DNA of 64,000 nt, taken from positions 1-64,000 of the forward strand of contig CAYNFR010000009.1 in the NCBI GenBank assembly GCA_964396595.1, given 5' to 3'. Positions 25,646-35,947 of this stretch are shown one piece after another; within the stretch, counting starts at the first letter, position 1, and every line of letters begins with the position of its first letter. The position numbers and the translations under genes were made by a program. The notes beneath the pieces are model-generated. The model worked only from the letters and a program-made list of their open reading frames with translations. It was not told the origin of the DNA and did not search any database. The DNA is from CAYNFR01 sp964396595 (GTDB lineage: Bacteria > Bacteroidota > Bacteroidia > Chitinophagales > Saprospiraceae).

Positions 25646-28600
25646 ATGTATGCACCTTTGCCCAAGCATTCGCTCGTCGCACTTCTTTATTGCAGTATTG
25701 TATTAATATGCAGCTGTGGTAAACGCACAGCTTCAAACACTATAGATACTTCTCCTTACGAGTCACTTGTAAATGCATATTCTCCGCGATATATATCCGT
25801 AGCTGATCCCATTATCTTAGATTTCAGACAGGACATTCCGGTTGATGAAAGCGCGCTTGCACAGATTATCACCATCAAACCCTCTGTCAAAGGCCAATTC
25901 GCCCTCTCTAATCCGCGTCGTATCGTATTTACGCCGGAGACCATATTGAGCCGTGATACTGAGTACACAGTCCGTGTCAATGCGAATAGGCTCTTCAAGG
26001 ATGAACAAGCGAAAAACCTCGATTTTTCCTTTCATACTAAGCCATTGAAACTAGATATAGATATTAACCCTCTTGCTGCGGATAATGAAAATGGCTGGTA
26101 TGTCGCCGGGGTCATCAACAGTAACGATCACATATCAAAGGAAGAAATTATCAAAACCCTAAAAATAAAATCTGATCTCAAGATCGATTGGCAGCAGACT
26201 GCCCAGACCCGATCCTTCCCATTCAGCATTACACAAATCAACCGCACAGAAAAACCGCAATCATTAGTCCTGGAATGGCATGCCGGGAAACTAGATAAAA
26301 ACTTCGTCGGAAGACACACTATAGAAATTCCGGCTATAGGAAGCTTTGAAATACTTGACGTACAAGTGCTCAACACACAGACACCTCAAATTCTTGTGAG
26401 CTTTTCAGATATTCTGGATAATCGCCAAGACTTAAAAGGACTCGTCAAAATCGCCAATCAAGCTGATCCTAATGTTCATATCGACGGATCTCAAATGCGT
26501 GTGTATCCTACCGATGATTCAAGCCTCGAAATAGCCTTGACCATTAATAACAAAATCGCAAACAAAAATGCCAACACACTTCAGGGAAACACCTCTTTCT
26601 TGCTCACCGTACAAGCACAGCATCCGGGTGTAAAATTAATGGGTCACGGAACGCTTGTTTCCTCACAGATGCCTTATACAGTGGCATTTGAGGCTATTAA
26701 TCTTCATGCTGTAGATATCGAGATATTTAAGATTTTCAATAATAATGTTTTACAATTTTTACAGAACTACCCTATTAATGAAGGTAGCTATCTAGAACAG
26801 GTAGGCAGGGTTGTTCATACAGAGCGCGTCGATCTCGGTGGGTCATCAGCTGTCAAATTTAACGCTTGGTCCCGCTATGCAGTCGACTTGTCCAAATATC
26901 TTTCACAAGATCCCGGAGCCATATATCAGCTGCGGATAGGTTTCAGACCTGAATACAGCCTTTTTCCTTGTGAACAAACAACAGGATACACCCCACCTCC
27001 TGCGGGTCAGTCTTTTATGCGGTATATCTATGATTACAGTGGATATAGCTATCTACATGAAAACAATCCATGCTATGGCGCCTTCTACCACATGAATCGA
27101 TTCGCTTCGCGAAATATAGTGATTACGGATATTGCGACGACGATAAAATCCGGTAAGGACAATAAGTACGCCGTCACCGTCAACGATCTCAATACTGCCT
27201 TACCTGTCAATGGGGCAAGTGTGACATTTTATGATTATCAACAACAAGTGATCAGCACTCAGACACTAAGTTCGACAGGCATGGCCATCGTAAGAACCGA
27301 TCGAAAAGCTTCGTTTGCTATCGTCAAGCATAATAACTCCTACAATTATGTGCGTCTCGAAGATTATGAAGCGCTCAGCATGACAGATTTTAATATCAGC
27401 GGCAGATCACGCGATGACTTAATAGACGGATTCATCTACACGGATAGAGGTGTGTACAGACCGGGAGACACTGTTTTCGTCCACTTTATGCTTGATGACC
27501 CTGAAAAATTACTACCCACAAATCATCCTGTGAACCTCATAATCACAGATCCGCGAGGCACAGAAAGAGCAAGAAAGCACAGCGCATCCAGTATAGACGG
27601 TATATATAGCTTTGATATTCCGACTCTATCAAGTGATCTCACCGGATTATGGAATCTGAAGATGGAAGTAGGCCCTCATCACTTTTATCACAATCTGCGG
27701 GTCGAAACGATTAAACCTAATAAAATAAAAATAGACATTGACCTTCCGAGCGAAATCAAGGCCGGTGATCCTAAGACCCAAATGTTGACACTACAGGCTG
27801 ACTGGCTATACGGAGCTCCCGCCAATGGCTTGAGAGCACAAGTCAATGCGACTATCAACTCTCGAGCAACAAGCTTCCCATCTTATTCGAACTTCATTTT
27901 TACTGATCCATCCAGAAGTTATTTTCCTTCGCTGATGAATCTTTTTGATAACAAACTAGACGAGACAGGTAGTGCAAGAATTCCTTTTAGTCAAAAATCG
28001 GACATTAAATCTCCCGGCAAGCTATCCGCCAGTCTCTCAACTACCGTATTCGAGCGAGGTGGCGAATTTTCAGAACACTTTAGCCGTGTAGATATCAGCC
28101 CATACACTCATTATGTCGGAGTACAATTGCCGGAAAACAAGTGGGGATCTAAATACTTTGATAAAGATCAAAAATCTCCCACAGCTCGAATCACCATCCT
28201 CGACGAATCCGGTAAGCCTGCAGCCAATAGAAGACTAAGCATCGGTGTATATGATATTTATTGGTCATGGTGGTATTACGAAAACGAACGCTACAATCTC
28301 TATAATCTTAGTGCCGATAATCATGCGAGTGCTGTGTGGACAACTACAGTCAGTAGCAACGTACAGGGTACAGTAGATGCAGTCATGGATTTTTCGCAGA
28401 TGGGATATGGTCGGAAGATGATCCGTATATGCGATATTCAGTCAGGACATTGTACAGGCGACTTTTTCTATCTCTCTTCGTGGAATGAAGCTATAGTAGA
28501 GGACGAGCGTAATAGTATTAACAAAATTCAGCTTAATACGGACAAGTCAAACTATCAAGTAGGTGAAGAAGTCACCATTAAGATACCTTCAGAAGCAGGA

Positions 28601-31138
28601 AACCAAGTATTGATCAGCATCGAGAATGGCCGTGAAGTGATTATGCAAGATTGGATAAAATCATCAGATGATCATACTACTTATCGATTCAAAGTGAATA
28701 CGGCGATGACGCCGAATATTTATATACACGCATCCTTGATTCAATCTGTTCAAAAAAAGAACAACTTGCCGATGCGGATGTATGGTGTTGCCTCAATAAA
28801 AGTAGAAGATCCGAAGAAGAAAGTGCTGCCGACCATTAAAACGGATACGGAATATTCACCGAATAAACCCTTCACCATTGAAGTGAGTGAAGCAAGCAAT
28901 CAAGACATGACTTACACTGTAGCCATTGTCGATGAGGGATTGTTGTCTCTGACGAACTTTAAAACACCATCGCCTTATGATCATTTCAATGCGAAACAAT
29001 CGCTAGGGATCAAGACTTGGGATGTGTACGACCATGTGGCACAAGGTGCCGGAGAGGGTTTTGGCCAAATCATCAGCGTCGGCGGAGACAGCGATGTCGA
29101 ATCCGCCTCAGGAGACAAACAAGCCATGCGCTTCAGACCGGTAGTCATGACCGCCGGGCCTTTCCAACTCAATCGCGGAAAAACCCGACAACACAGCTTC
29201 TCTATGCCCAATTACTTCGGCGAAGTGAGGATAATGATCGTCGCAAAAAACAACAATGCGTACGGCCAAGCCGAAGAGAAAGTAAAAGTCAGAGACCCAC
29301 TTATGCTCTATGCCACCATACCTCGCGTACTTTCTATCGGTGAAAAAATTAATATCCCTGTAAACCTAATAGCCACCCAAGACAGAATCGGCCGAGGAAA
29401 TCTGACGCTCGAAACGAATGGATTACTTTCCGTTGATAAAGCAATTAGCTCATCATTTACACTCGATCGAATCGGAGAATCGGTATCCATGCTCACGGCT
29501 CAAGTCGGAAACGAAACCGGGATTGCTAAAGCACAAGTCCGTGGAACGGCCGGAAATAACCAAGCATACCACGAGCTGGAACTGGACGTCCGAAACCCCA
29601 TGCCCCAGCGAAAAAATATTACATCCGGACTCGTCAAACCACACGCCAGCTGGCAGGAGATGGTACAATATTTTGGTACACGCGGTACGAATCAGTCGAT
29701 CCTGGAGCTATCCACCATGCCAGCTTTACAACTATCCGCACATATAGACTACCTTATAAGTTACCCATACGGATGTCTCGAACAAATCACTTCTACCGGC
29801 TTCACCCAAATATATCTTGACAAGCTAAGCTACTTACCCAATGATAAACTAAGGTCGATCCGCAACAATGTAAACCAAGCTATCAACAGTATCCAAAAGC
29901 TACAGATGAGCTCCGGTGCTTTCAGCTATTGGCCGGGAGGTGGTAGTAATACATACGCCTCCGTCTATGCTGCTAATTTCCTCCTCGAAGCACGTGATGC
30001 CGGTTATGTAGTATCTACAACAGCATTGGACAAATGGATCAAATACGAATCAAGCGAAGCCAATAAATTCAGAGTATCCTCTCCCATCAATAGAAATGCA
30101 GAGTTTATCACACATGCGTATCGTCTGTTTGTATTGGCACTTGCAGGAAAACAAAACCTAGCCGCCATGAATCTGCTGCGCGTCGAGGACAAACTTCCGC
30201 AGACAGCCCGATTCCTACTCGCAGCCGCATACGCCCGAAGTGGCAATAAAGTATTGGCGTACGAAATGATAAAAGCGCAATCAACACAAGTGAATGACAG
30301 CTATATTAATGATCCTATCAGTTTCGGATCAACATTGAGAGACAAGTCCTTCATTGCCAGAGCTGCATTGGACACAGATCGTTCAGAGGATGGTTTTGTG
30401 CTTGTCAATGAAATCATCACCGAATTGAATAAAGATACTTGGCATAGTACGCAGACACTTGCTCAGGCGCTTGTCACTGTAGCTAAATACGCGGCTAATT
30501 TTAAAAAAGATAAACTTCGCGCAGAGATCACCCTACCCGATGGCTCTGTTCAGAAAATTGAATATGACCAGCCCATCTATTCACTCTCCTTGCCCACCAC
30601 ATCTTCCGGTAACAGTATTAAAGTCCTTAATACTTCACAAGCTGATATGTATGTTAAGCTGATCGTATCAGGTCAAGATGATCCCATCAATATTGGCTCA
30701 CTTAATGCCCGCAATACACACATTAACATCGGTGTCCAATACAAGACATTGGACGGTAGTCCACTAGATGTTTCATCCCTCACACAAGGAACTGATTTTA
30801 TAGCAGAGGTCAAGGTGAGCAACCTCAATACTCGAGGCACTCTCCTTAAGAATCTCGCACTCACCCATATCATCCCTTCAGGATGGGAGATAAGAAGTGG
30901 CAGATTAAACCAGGTTGACGCGGGTATCAAAGAAGATCAATTTGAATACCGAGACATTCGTGATGATCGTATTCATACCTTCTTCGATCTCTCCGGAACG
31001 AAGACATTCAGAGTGATGCTCAATGCCGCGTACGGCGGACAATACTATCTACCACCAGTGCGCGTAGAAGCGATGTATGATCATAGTATTCAAGCGTCGT
31101 CAAAAGCTAACAAAATCACCGTATTACCAAGTCTATAG
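25646..31138 (+). CDS. Bacterial alpha-2-macroglobulin (YfhM type), thioester-containing lipoprotein
   Basis: This 1830-residue protein starts at ATG 25646 (MYAPLPKHSL); a TTG at 25598 would add 16 residues ahead of the signal peptide. The lipobox is VLICSC, giving a lipid-anchored periplasmic protein. The MG-domain series includes the conserved DRGVYRPGDTVF and VAIVDEGLLSLTNFKTPSPYD. The thioester CLEQ is intact (Cys1377-Gln1380 in YPYGCLEQITS) within an alpha/alpha-toroid. Bacterial A2M proteins trap invading proteases and are typically encoded next to a PBP1C gene, as here, suggesting joint defence or repair at the cell wall. The 225 bp upstream (after the CHAT operon) show no clear promoter box. 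Confidence 0.95.
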   Translation: MYAPLPKHSLVALLYCSIVLICSCGKRTASNTIDTSPYESLVNAYSPRYISVADPIILDFRQDIPVDESALAQIITIKPSVKGQFALSNPRRIVFTPETILSRDTEYTVRVNANRLFKDEQAKNLDFSFHTKPLKLDIDINPLAADNENGWYVAGVINSNDHISKEEIIKTLKIKSDLKIDWQQTAQTRSFPFSITQINRTEKPQSLVLEWHAGKLDKNFVGRHTIEIPAIGSFEILDVQVLNTQTPQILVSFSDILDNRQDLKGLVKIANQADPNVHIDGSQMRVYPTDDSSLEIALTINNKIANKNANTLQGNTSFLLTVQAQHPGVKLMGHGTLVSSQMPYTVAFEAINLHAVDIEIFKIFNNNVLQFLQNYPINEGSYLEQVGRVVHTERVDLGGSSAVKFNAWSRYAVDLSKYLSQDPGAIYQLRIGFRPEYSLFPCEQTTGYTPPPAGQSFMRYIYDYSGYSYLHENNPCYGAFYHMNRFASRNIVITDIATTIKSGKDNKYAVTVNDLNTALPVNGASVTFYDYQQQVISTQTLSSTGMAIVRTDRKASFAIVKHNNSYNYVRLEDYEALSMTDFNISGRSRDDLIDGFIYTDRGVYRPGDTVFVHFMLDDPEKLLPTNHPVNLIITDPRGTERARKHSASSIDGIYSFDIPTLSSDLTGLWNLKMEVGPHHFYHNLRVETIKPNKIKIDIDLPSEIKAGDPKTQMLTLQADWLYGAPANGLRAQVNATINSRATSFPSYSNFIFTDPSRSYFPSLMNLFDNKLDETGSARIPFSQKSDIKSPGKLSASLSTTVFERGGEFSEHFSRVDISPYTHYVGVQLPENKWGSKYFDKDQKSPTARITILDESGKPAANRRLSIGVYDIYWSWWYYENERYNLYNLSADNHASAVWTTTVSSNVQGTVDAVMDFSQMGYGRKMIRICDIQSGHCTGDFFYLSSWNEAIVEDERNSINKIQLNTDKSNYQVGEEVTIKIPSEAGNQVLISIENGREVIMQDWIKSSDDHTTYRFKVNTAMTPNIYIHASLIQSVQKKNNLPMRMYGVASIKVEDPKKKVLPTIKTDTEYSPNKPFTIEVSEASNQDMTYTVAIVDEGLLSLTNFKTPSPYDHFNAKQSLGIKTWDVYDHVAQGAGEGFGQIISVGGDSDVESASGDKQAMRFRPVVMTAGPFQLNRGKTRQHSFSMPNYFGEVRIMIVAKNNNAYGQAEEKVKVRDPLMLYATIPRVLSIGEKINIPVNLIATQDRIGRGNLTLETNGLLSVDKAISSSFTLDRIGESVSMLTAQVGNETGIAKAQVRGTAGNNQAYHELELDVRNPMPQRKNITSGLVKPHASWQEMVQYFGTRGTNQSILELSTMPALQLSAHIDYLISYPYGCLEQITSTGFTQIYLDKLSYLPNDKLRSIRNNVNQAINSIQKLQMSSGAFSYWPGGGSNTYASVYAANFLLEARDAGYVVSTTALDKWIKYESSEANKFRVSSPINRNAEFITHAYRLFVLALAGKQNLAAMNLLRVEDKLPQTARFLLAAAYARSGNKVLAYEMIKAQSTQVNDSYINDPISFGSTLRDKSFIARAALDTDRSEDGFVLVNEIITELNKDTWHSTQTLAQALVTVAKYAANFKKDKLRAEITLPDGSVQKIEYDQPIYSLSLPTTSSGNSIKVLNTSQADMYVKLIVSGQDDPINIGSLNARNTHINIGVQYKTLDGSPLDVSSLTQGTDFIAEVKVSNLNTRGTLLKNLALTHIIPSGWEIRSGRLNQVDAGIKEDQFEYRDIRDDRIHTFFDLSGTKTFRVMLNAAYGGQYYLPPVRVEAMYDHSIQASSKANKITVLPSL

Positions 31139-33389
31139 ACATTTGAAACGGCAATTGACATATCTCTTCTCACTGAGCATTGCGATATATATGCTGAGGC
31201 CTATTGACCTACGTCATAATCAGGTTTTTGGCGTCAGAATTCTTGCAGAGAACGGCGAGTTACTCTCGACCAGACTTGCCGACGATGATCAATGGCGGTT
31301 TGCGCCAATGACTGAATTGCCATCGCGCTACGTCAAATGTCTTATACACTACGAGGATAAGCGGTTTAACTATCATCCAGGGATCGATCCCATTAGTATT
31401 GTGCGAGCCCTCAAGACAAATATATCGCATAATAAAATTAACAGCGGTGCCAGCACCATTACGATGCAGCTAGCTCGAATGTTGCGCAAGTACAGACACC
31501 GATCACTTGCTAATAAGCTTGCAGAAGCTATCCTCGCCTTGCGCATAGAATTATGGCATAGCAAGAAAGATATTCTTAGGCACTATGCAGCCTATGCACC
31601 CTATGGCGGCAATGTAGTCGGTATAGAGGCGGCGTCATGGCGCTACTTTGACAAATCTCCTGATCTCCTCACATGGTCTGAGTCCGCCACTCTCGCTGTC
31701 CTACCCAACGCACCCGGACTCATACATCCGGGAAGAAATCAAGAAACCCTCTTCACAAAAAAGAACCGCCTCCTCGCCTCCCTTAACCGAGCAGGCATCA
31801 TAGACGACATAGAATACAGTCTCGCTATCCAGGAGCCTATCCATATGTTGCCCCATCAACTACCCCAATTCGCTCCGCACTTTCTGGCTGCTCACCCCTC
31901 ACAAGAAAATAGCCATATACATTATGCGTGGCAACTAGCCTGTGGCGCATTACTTGACCGACAGTATCATCAATGGAAACAAAATGAAATACACAATGCT
32001 GCTATCTTGTTGATAGAAAACAAAACCGGCGCCACCAAAGTCTATCATGGTAATATCCCGCACACCAGCCATGAAAAAGACGTCAATATGATTACCGCTC
32101 GCCGCAGTTCAGGCTCTATCTTAAAACCTATCCTCTACGCCGCATCCATTGATAAATCGATCATCAGCCCTTATGCCTTGCTCGATGATATTCCCCTTTA
32201 TATCAATGGATTTCACCCGACTAATTACGACAAATCTTATCATGGTTCGATTCATGCGGATCGAGCCTTAAGTAAATCTCTCAATGTACCTTTTGTACAG
32301 CTATTGAGATTATACGGTGTCGATCCTTTCTTGCGTCTCCTCAGGAAGATGAATATCACTACAGTCACCAAAGATGCCGAGCATTACGGCCTTTCAATAA
32401 TATTGGGCGGTGCGGAAGTAAGATTGATTGATCTTGCTATGGCTTACGCCAATATGTCCGAAATTTTGAGAAAAAACGACCTGTCCTCAGCCTTGAGTCC
32501 GGAAGCAATCTATTATACCTTCGAAGCGATGCGCAGGGTCGAGCGACCCAATGATCGCGGGCAGTGGGAGAAATACGAATCATCCATCCCTATCGCATGG
32601 AAGACGGGCACGAGTTATGGCCATCGAGATGCGTGGGCTGTCGGGTGTACACCCGAATATACCATCGCCACATGGGTGGGAAATGCTGATGGAGAAGGTC
32701 GTGAGGGCCTGCTGGGGGGTAAGACCGCTGGAGATTTGCTCTTCGGGGTGCTTGATATTATTGCACCAACACCCCAATGGTGGGAGCTGCCTGGTAAGCA
32801 ACTTGTTGCTGCCGATATTTGCGAGAATAGCGGACATCTCGCAGGCTCGCATTGCAATCATCAAGATCGAAAAATGATACCTTTACATACATTGCGTACG
32901 ATGACTTGTACCTATCACAAGCCGCTGGCGATCACAGAATCCGGCTATAGGATAGAAGGAGAATGCACACATGATGGCATCGTTACAACTCGATCATTTT
33001 TCGTACTACCACCACGCAATGCGCAATATTATAAACACTATCACGCTGATTATGAAGAATTGCCACCTTTGCTACCCACATGTCAGCAAGATCTTGCAGA
33101 ACAATCTTTACAATTCATCTACCCTATCGGCAATCAAGCATTGATGACACCTCACGACTTCAATCTGAACCGTAAAGCGATTATTTATAAGGCCGCCCAC
33201 AAAGATCCCGAAGCAACCATTTTCTGGTATCTAGATAAAGAATTTCTTGGCGCTACGACGGGTGAACACAAAATCATGCACATTCCACCAGATGGTATTC
33301 ATACTCTGACCATTATGGATCAATATGGCAATAGCCTCTCACAATTTTTAAAAATTGTCGCTAATCCGATTAAAGATAAGGCTTCATAG
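31077..33389 (+). CDS. pbpC: Penicillin-binding protein 1C (bifunctional peptidoglycan synthase)
   Basis: This 770-residue protein has an N-terminal membrane helix (about 27-40). The GT51 glycosyltransferase has Glu93 in HYEDKRFNYHPGID and STITMQLARML. The transpeptidase has Ser347-x-x-Lys350 in SSGSILKP, SKSLNVP as the SxN motif, and KTG at 509-511. A C-terminal PBP1C-type domain follows (about 650-765, with CTYHKPL and ENSGHLAGSHC). The start at 31077 overlaps the A2M end by 62 bp, so the two are surely co-transcribed; a later non-ATG start cannot be excluded. PBP1C is usually regarded as a cell-wall repair enzyme working beside the A2M. Confidence 0.94.
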   Translation: MIIVFKRRQKLTKSPYYQVYRHLKRQLTYLFSLSIAIYMLRPIDLRHNQVFGVRILAENGELLSTRLADDDQWRFAPMTELPSRYVKCLIHYEDKRFNYHPGIDPISIVRALKTNISHNKINSGASTITMQLARMLRKYRHRSLANKLAEAILALRIELWHSKKDILRHYAAYAPYGGNVVGIEAASWRYFDKSPDLLTWSESATLAVLPNAPGLIHPGRNQETLFTKKNRLLASLNRAGIIDDIEYSLAIQEPIHMLPHQLPQFAPHFLAAHPSQENSHIHYAWQLACGALLDRQYHQWKQNEIHNAAILLIENKTGATKVYHGNIPHTSHEKDVNMITARRSSGSILKPILYAASIDKSIISPYALLDDIPLYINGFHPTNYDKSYHGSIHADRALSKSLNVPFVQLLRLYGVDPFLRLLRKMNITTVTKDAEHYGLSIILGGAEVRLIDLAMAYANMSEILRKNDLSSALSPEAIYYTFEAMRRVERPNDRGQWEKYESSIPIAWKTGTSYGHRDAWAVGCTPEYTIATWVGNADGEGREGLLGGKTAGDLLFGVLDIIAPTPQWWELPGKQLVAADICENSGHLAGSHCNHQDRKMIPLHTLRTMTCTYHKPLAITESGYRIEGECTHDGIVTTRSFFVLPPRNAQYYKHYHADYEELPPLLPTCQQDLAEQSLQFIYPIGNQALMTPHDFNLNRKAIIYKAAHKDPEATIFWYLDKEFLGATTGEHKIMHIPPDGIHTLTIMDQYGNSLSQFLKIVANPIKDKAS

Positions 33390-33451
33390 CACTAACAAAA
33401 CCTTCTGTTCTTTTCGATAGCCTTCAGACAAATGATATGAAGTGTCTCGGT

Positions 33452-34348
33452 TTATTCAGACGATTTCAGATTAAAGACCCGGCTTATGTTAAAACCAAAG
33501 TGTATTCCACCGTCCATCCAGTCTCCCCGAGTCTCAGCAATGAACCCCTTCTCTATCATCGAGCGGCTGTTCGTAAAATGTAGTTGAAATACGTGCCCCC
33601 CCGTCTCTATGTCGAATCCTATGGATGCAGAGTTATTAAACTCCGGGGCGATCTGATCTGGTAGAACGTAGATGTACTCGGCATTGAGCGACAGCCTTTT
33701 GGAGAGCTTTATTCGTGTACCTGCACCCAATGCCTTTACGTCATGTTCGACATCCCTGGAAGGTATCAGATTACGGTGAACTACTGTAGGGCTGAACTGT
33801 AGAGAAAATCCTTCACTGAACTTCCGACCGATGATCACTTGCAAAGTATGATTCAGACGGGAGCTGAAAAAATTATCCCTATCAGGATCTTGCCATCTAA
33901 GCGTATTAACAGAAGTGGCGGCCAAGACAGCCATAGTAATAGGCATTTTTCGCTTACCGGTACTCTGTCGTAGAAGCTTAAACTTGGCGTAGCCATCATA
34001 GGTCTTCTCTATGGTGCTACGCCCAAATCCGATAGCCAAACGATTACTCAAACCTATATCTCCTCCAAATCTGATTGTCGCCCCATCTAGTCCGAACAAG
34101 TCATATATACCATTATTCAGTTGATTAAAACGGTGTGATATTTTAAAGTCAAATACCCCCGCAGCTGTATTTTCTAATGAATGCAAATTGATCACCCTAT
34201 TAGCCTTAAAACTAGCATAGGTGTATTCGGTGGTCGGCTCTTCAGGGCCGAGAAGTGATAACAAATCATCCTCTCCCTGACCATTTAATGAAAAGGAAAG
34301 AATGGCTACGGCCAATAAGCTGATGACAATACGTGTAAAATTCTTCAT
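33452..34348 (-). CDS. DUF5777-type outer-membrane beta-barrel protein
   Basis: This 298-residue protein has a signal peptide (VISLLAVAILSFSLNGQ). The rest is an alternation of short amphipathic strands ending in aromatic residues (IRFGGDIGLSNRLAIGFGRS, AYKFKL-like and YIYVLPDQ segments), as in small outer-membrane barrels. It resembles the Bacteroidota family DUF5777 and matches its usual neighbours. It is the last gene of a minus-strand group whose other members are a MauG-like peroxidase, a c-type cytochrome, an OB-fold protein and YceI, and it begins 16 bp after yceI. The function is unknown; a role beside periplasmic redox enzymes is inferred. Confidence 0.78.
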   Translation of the reverse strand: MKNFTRIVISLLAVAILSFSLNGQGEDDLLSLLGPEEPTTEYTYASFKANRVINLHSLENTAAGVFDFKISHRFNQLNNGIYDLFGLDGATIRFGGDIGLSNRLAIGFGRSTIEKTYDGYAKFKLLRQSTGKRKMPITMAVLAATSVNTLRWQDPDRDNFFSSRLNHTLQVIIGRKFSEGFSLQFSPTVVHRNLIPSRDVEHDVKALGAGTRIKLSKRLSLNAEYIYVLPDQIAPEFNNSASIGFDIETGGHVFQLHFTNSRSMIEKGFIAETRGDWMDGGIHFGFNISRVFNLKSSE

Positions 34349-34364
34349 AATAGGAGCTATTAGA

Positions 34365-34922
34365 CTATAACTTAAGAAGATCAGCTGAAACTTTGATATC
34401 TACTTCTTTAGCAACATTTTCTCTGACAACAGAAGGTATTTTGATGTCAAAATCTGCCACAGTTATATTAAAATCAGTAGATGCACTTAACTTGCCATTA
34501 CTTACAATGAACGCTACTTCGACCTCCACGGGTCTCGTCACACCTCGAATGGTCAGATCACCTTTGGCCATGTGTTTTCCGTTGTAACTACTTGTCAGAG
34601 AGATCTTATCGTGATCGCTAATATGTCCTTTAAAAATCGCCTTCGGATACTTATGGCTATCCATATAGTTCTCGTTAAAATGCTCTTCCATCAAGGCTTT
34701 TTTAAACTTCAGACTCTTGACTAGGACGGCAAATTCAACTTTACCTGTCTCCATATCCATAACACAATTTCCTGAGCTGCTCTGTGCATCAAATTTCTCA
34801 ACAGGGGTACTCGAATAGAAAGATACTTGCGCAGTCTTGGAGTAGTACTTTTGTGCTTGACTAGGGGCGCATAACCACATGATCAATGTGAAAGTAAGGG
34901 TGATTTTAGTTAGAAGTATCAT
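34365..34922 (-). CDS. YceI-family exported lipid-binding protein
   Basis: This 185-residue protein has a signal peptide (LTFTLIMWLCAPSQAQ) followed by the YceI lipocalin-like barrel. Typical motifs are VSFYSSTPVEKFDAQSSS at the start, FKKALMEEHFNENYMDSHKYP in the middle, GDLTIRGVTRPVEVEV, and ADFDIKIPSVV at the end. YceI proteins bind polyisoprenoid lipids in the periplasm. Here it lies within a redox operon, 43 bp after the OB-fold gene and 16 bp before the barrel gene, so a quinone-like ligand is conceivable but unproven. The length is normal for the family. Confidence 0.9.
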   Translation of the reverse strand: MILLTKITLTFTLIMWLCAPSQAQKYYSKTAQVSFYSSTPVEKFDAQSSSGNCVMDMETGKVEFAVLVKSLKFKKALMEEHFNENYMDSHKYPKAIFKGHISDHDKISLTSSYNGKHMAKGDLTIRGVTRPVEVEVAFIVSNGKLSASTDFNITVADFDIKIPSVVRENVAKEVDIKVSADLLKL

Positions 34923-34965
34923 ATATAATCGTGTTGAGAATTTGTCGTGATTAAGAGATTATAAG

Positions 34966-35379
34966 TCATTGAACAAGTACGCATCTATTAAGCACAATAT
35001 CCATGAGTTTGCCGGTGCAGTATCCTTTTATCTTTACATGCTCACCAAGTTTTATATTATTGTTGCCCAGTGGAGTGGCTAGCTCACATTGAATTGATTC
35101 GAATAAACTACCCGTAGCCAGAGAGACGATAGCTACTACCCCATCCTCAGCATTGAGCTCTTTGACAACGCCATTGATCTCAATTACTTTCTCGAGATAT
35201 AATTCATCAGCCTTCTGTTCATCACGCTTATAGATTTCAAGAAATTGCTCTGCGGTATAGCTGTAGTCGGCCTTAATTTTATCGATACTTTTATGACCGC
35301 GACTGTATTGATAATATCCGAACATGGCGACACTCCCTACGACCAGAAACAACAGTAAAAAGAGATGATTACGTTTCAT
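34966..35379 (-). CDS. Membrane-anchored OB-fold (tRNA_anti-like) protein
   Basis: This 137-residue protein has one N-terminal membrane helix (HLFLLLFLVVGSVAMFGYYQ) and a short linker with the motif YTAEQFLEIYKRDEQKADEL. A small beta-barrel follows (LEKVIEINGVVKEL, VVAIVSL, HVKIKGYCTGKLMDIVLNRCVLV). This pattern fits the exported OB-fold group described as tRNA_anti-like, common in Bacteroidota and unlikely to bind RNA. It begins 11 bp after the cytochrome gene. Two Cys remain in the folded part (QCELA, RCVLV). The function is unknown. Confidence 0.78.
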   Translation of the reverse strand: MKRNHLFLLLFLVVGSVAMFGYYQYSRGHKSIDKIKADYSYTAEQFLEIYKRDEQKADELYLEKVIEINGVVKELNAEDGVVAIVSLATGSLFESIQCELATPLGNNNIKLGEHVKIKGYCTGKLMDIVLNRCVLVQ

Positions 35380-35390
35380 GGCACATAGTA

Positions 35391-35765
35391 TTAGTCATTA
35401 GGCGCTCCGGCAAGTATCCAATTTTCTAACCTCTCAATCTCACAACGAGAGATTTGCTGACCCGTCGGTGGCATTGGCGATACACCCGATTGAAACTTTA
35501 CAGAGGCTATGAGTTTCGTATTGTTTACATAAATCAATACCTCGGAATGACTGTCAAGATTTATACCACCTCCAGTGTTGTTTTTTTCATTGTGACATGC
35601 TACACAATGTCTGTTTAGTATAGGAACAATAGTACCCTTGTAGCTCACATTATTGGTAATACAATCGATGTCGGCATAAAGCTCATCCTCTACGTCATAG
35701 TAGCATCCGCTTAACTGAATAAAGCCAAATAATAAGATAACTATAAAACGAGCAATATTTTTCAT
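35391..35765 (-). CDS. Small c-type cytochrome lipoprotein
   Basis: This protein has 124 residues from the start at 35765 (MKNIARFIVILLFGFIQLSGC), where the lipobox Cys is residue 21. An upstream reading from 35891 would add 42 residues before the signal peptide and is rejected. A single haem motif, CVACH, lies in PILNRHCVACHNEKNN, and a Met suitable as distal ligand is in SPMPPTG. Such planctomycete/Bacteroidota-type cytochromes carry electrons at the periplasmic face of a membrane. It lies 182 bp after the MauG-like peroxidase, a likely partner. Confidence 0.86.
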   Translation of the reverse strand: MKNIARFIVILLFGFIQLSGCYYDVEDELYADIDCITNNVSYKGTIVPILNRHCVACHNEKNNTGGGINLDSHSEVLIYVNNTKLIASVKFQSGVSPMPPTGQQISRCEIERLENWILAGAPND

Positions 35766-35947
35766 GTGTTTCTTCAAATAGGTAAATGACCGTAAATATA
35801 ATACGCTTAACAAACTGAGTTTGTTACATAAGTTACATAGTAAATCAAATGTGATCATAATTAATGCACTAGACCCGGATATCCGCTGCATACCGCTAGA
35901 CTGCTGTATTCCTATGTATGTTATAAATGAATAGCTACCGATTCAGA

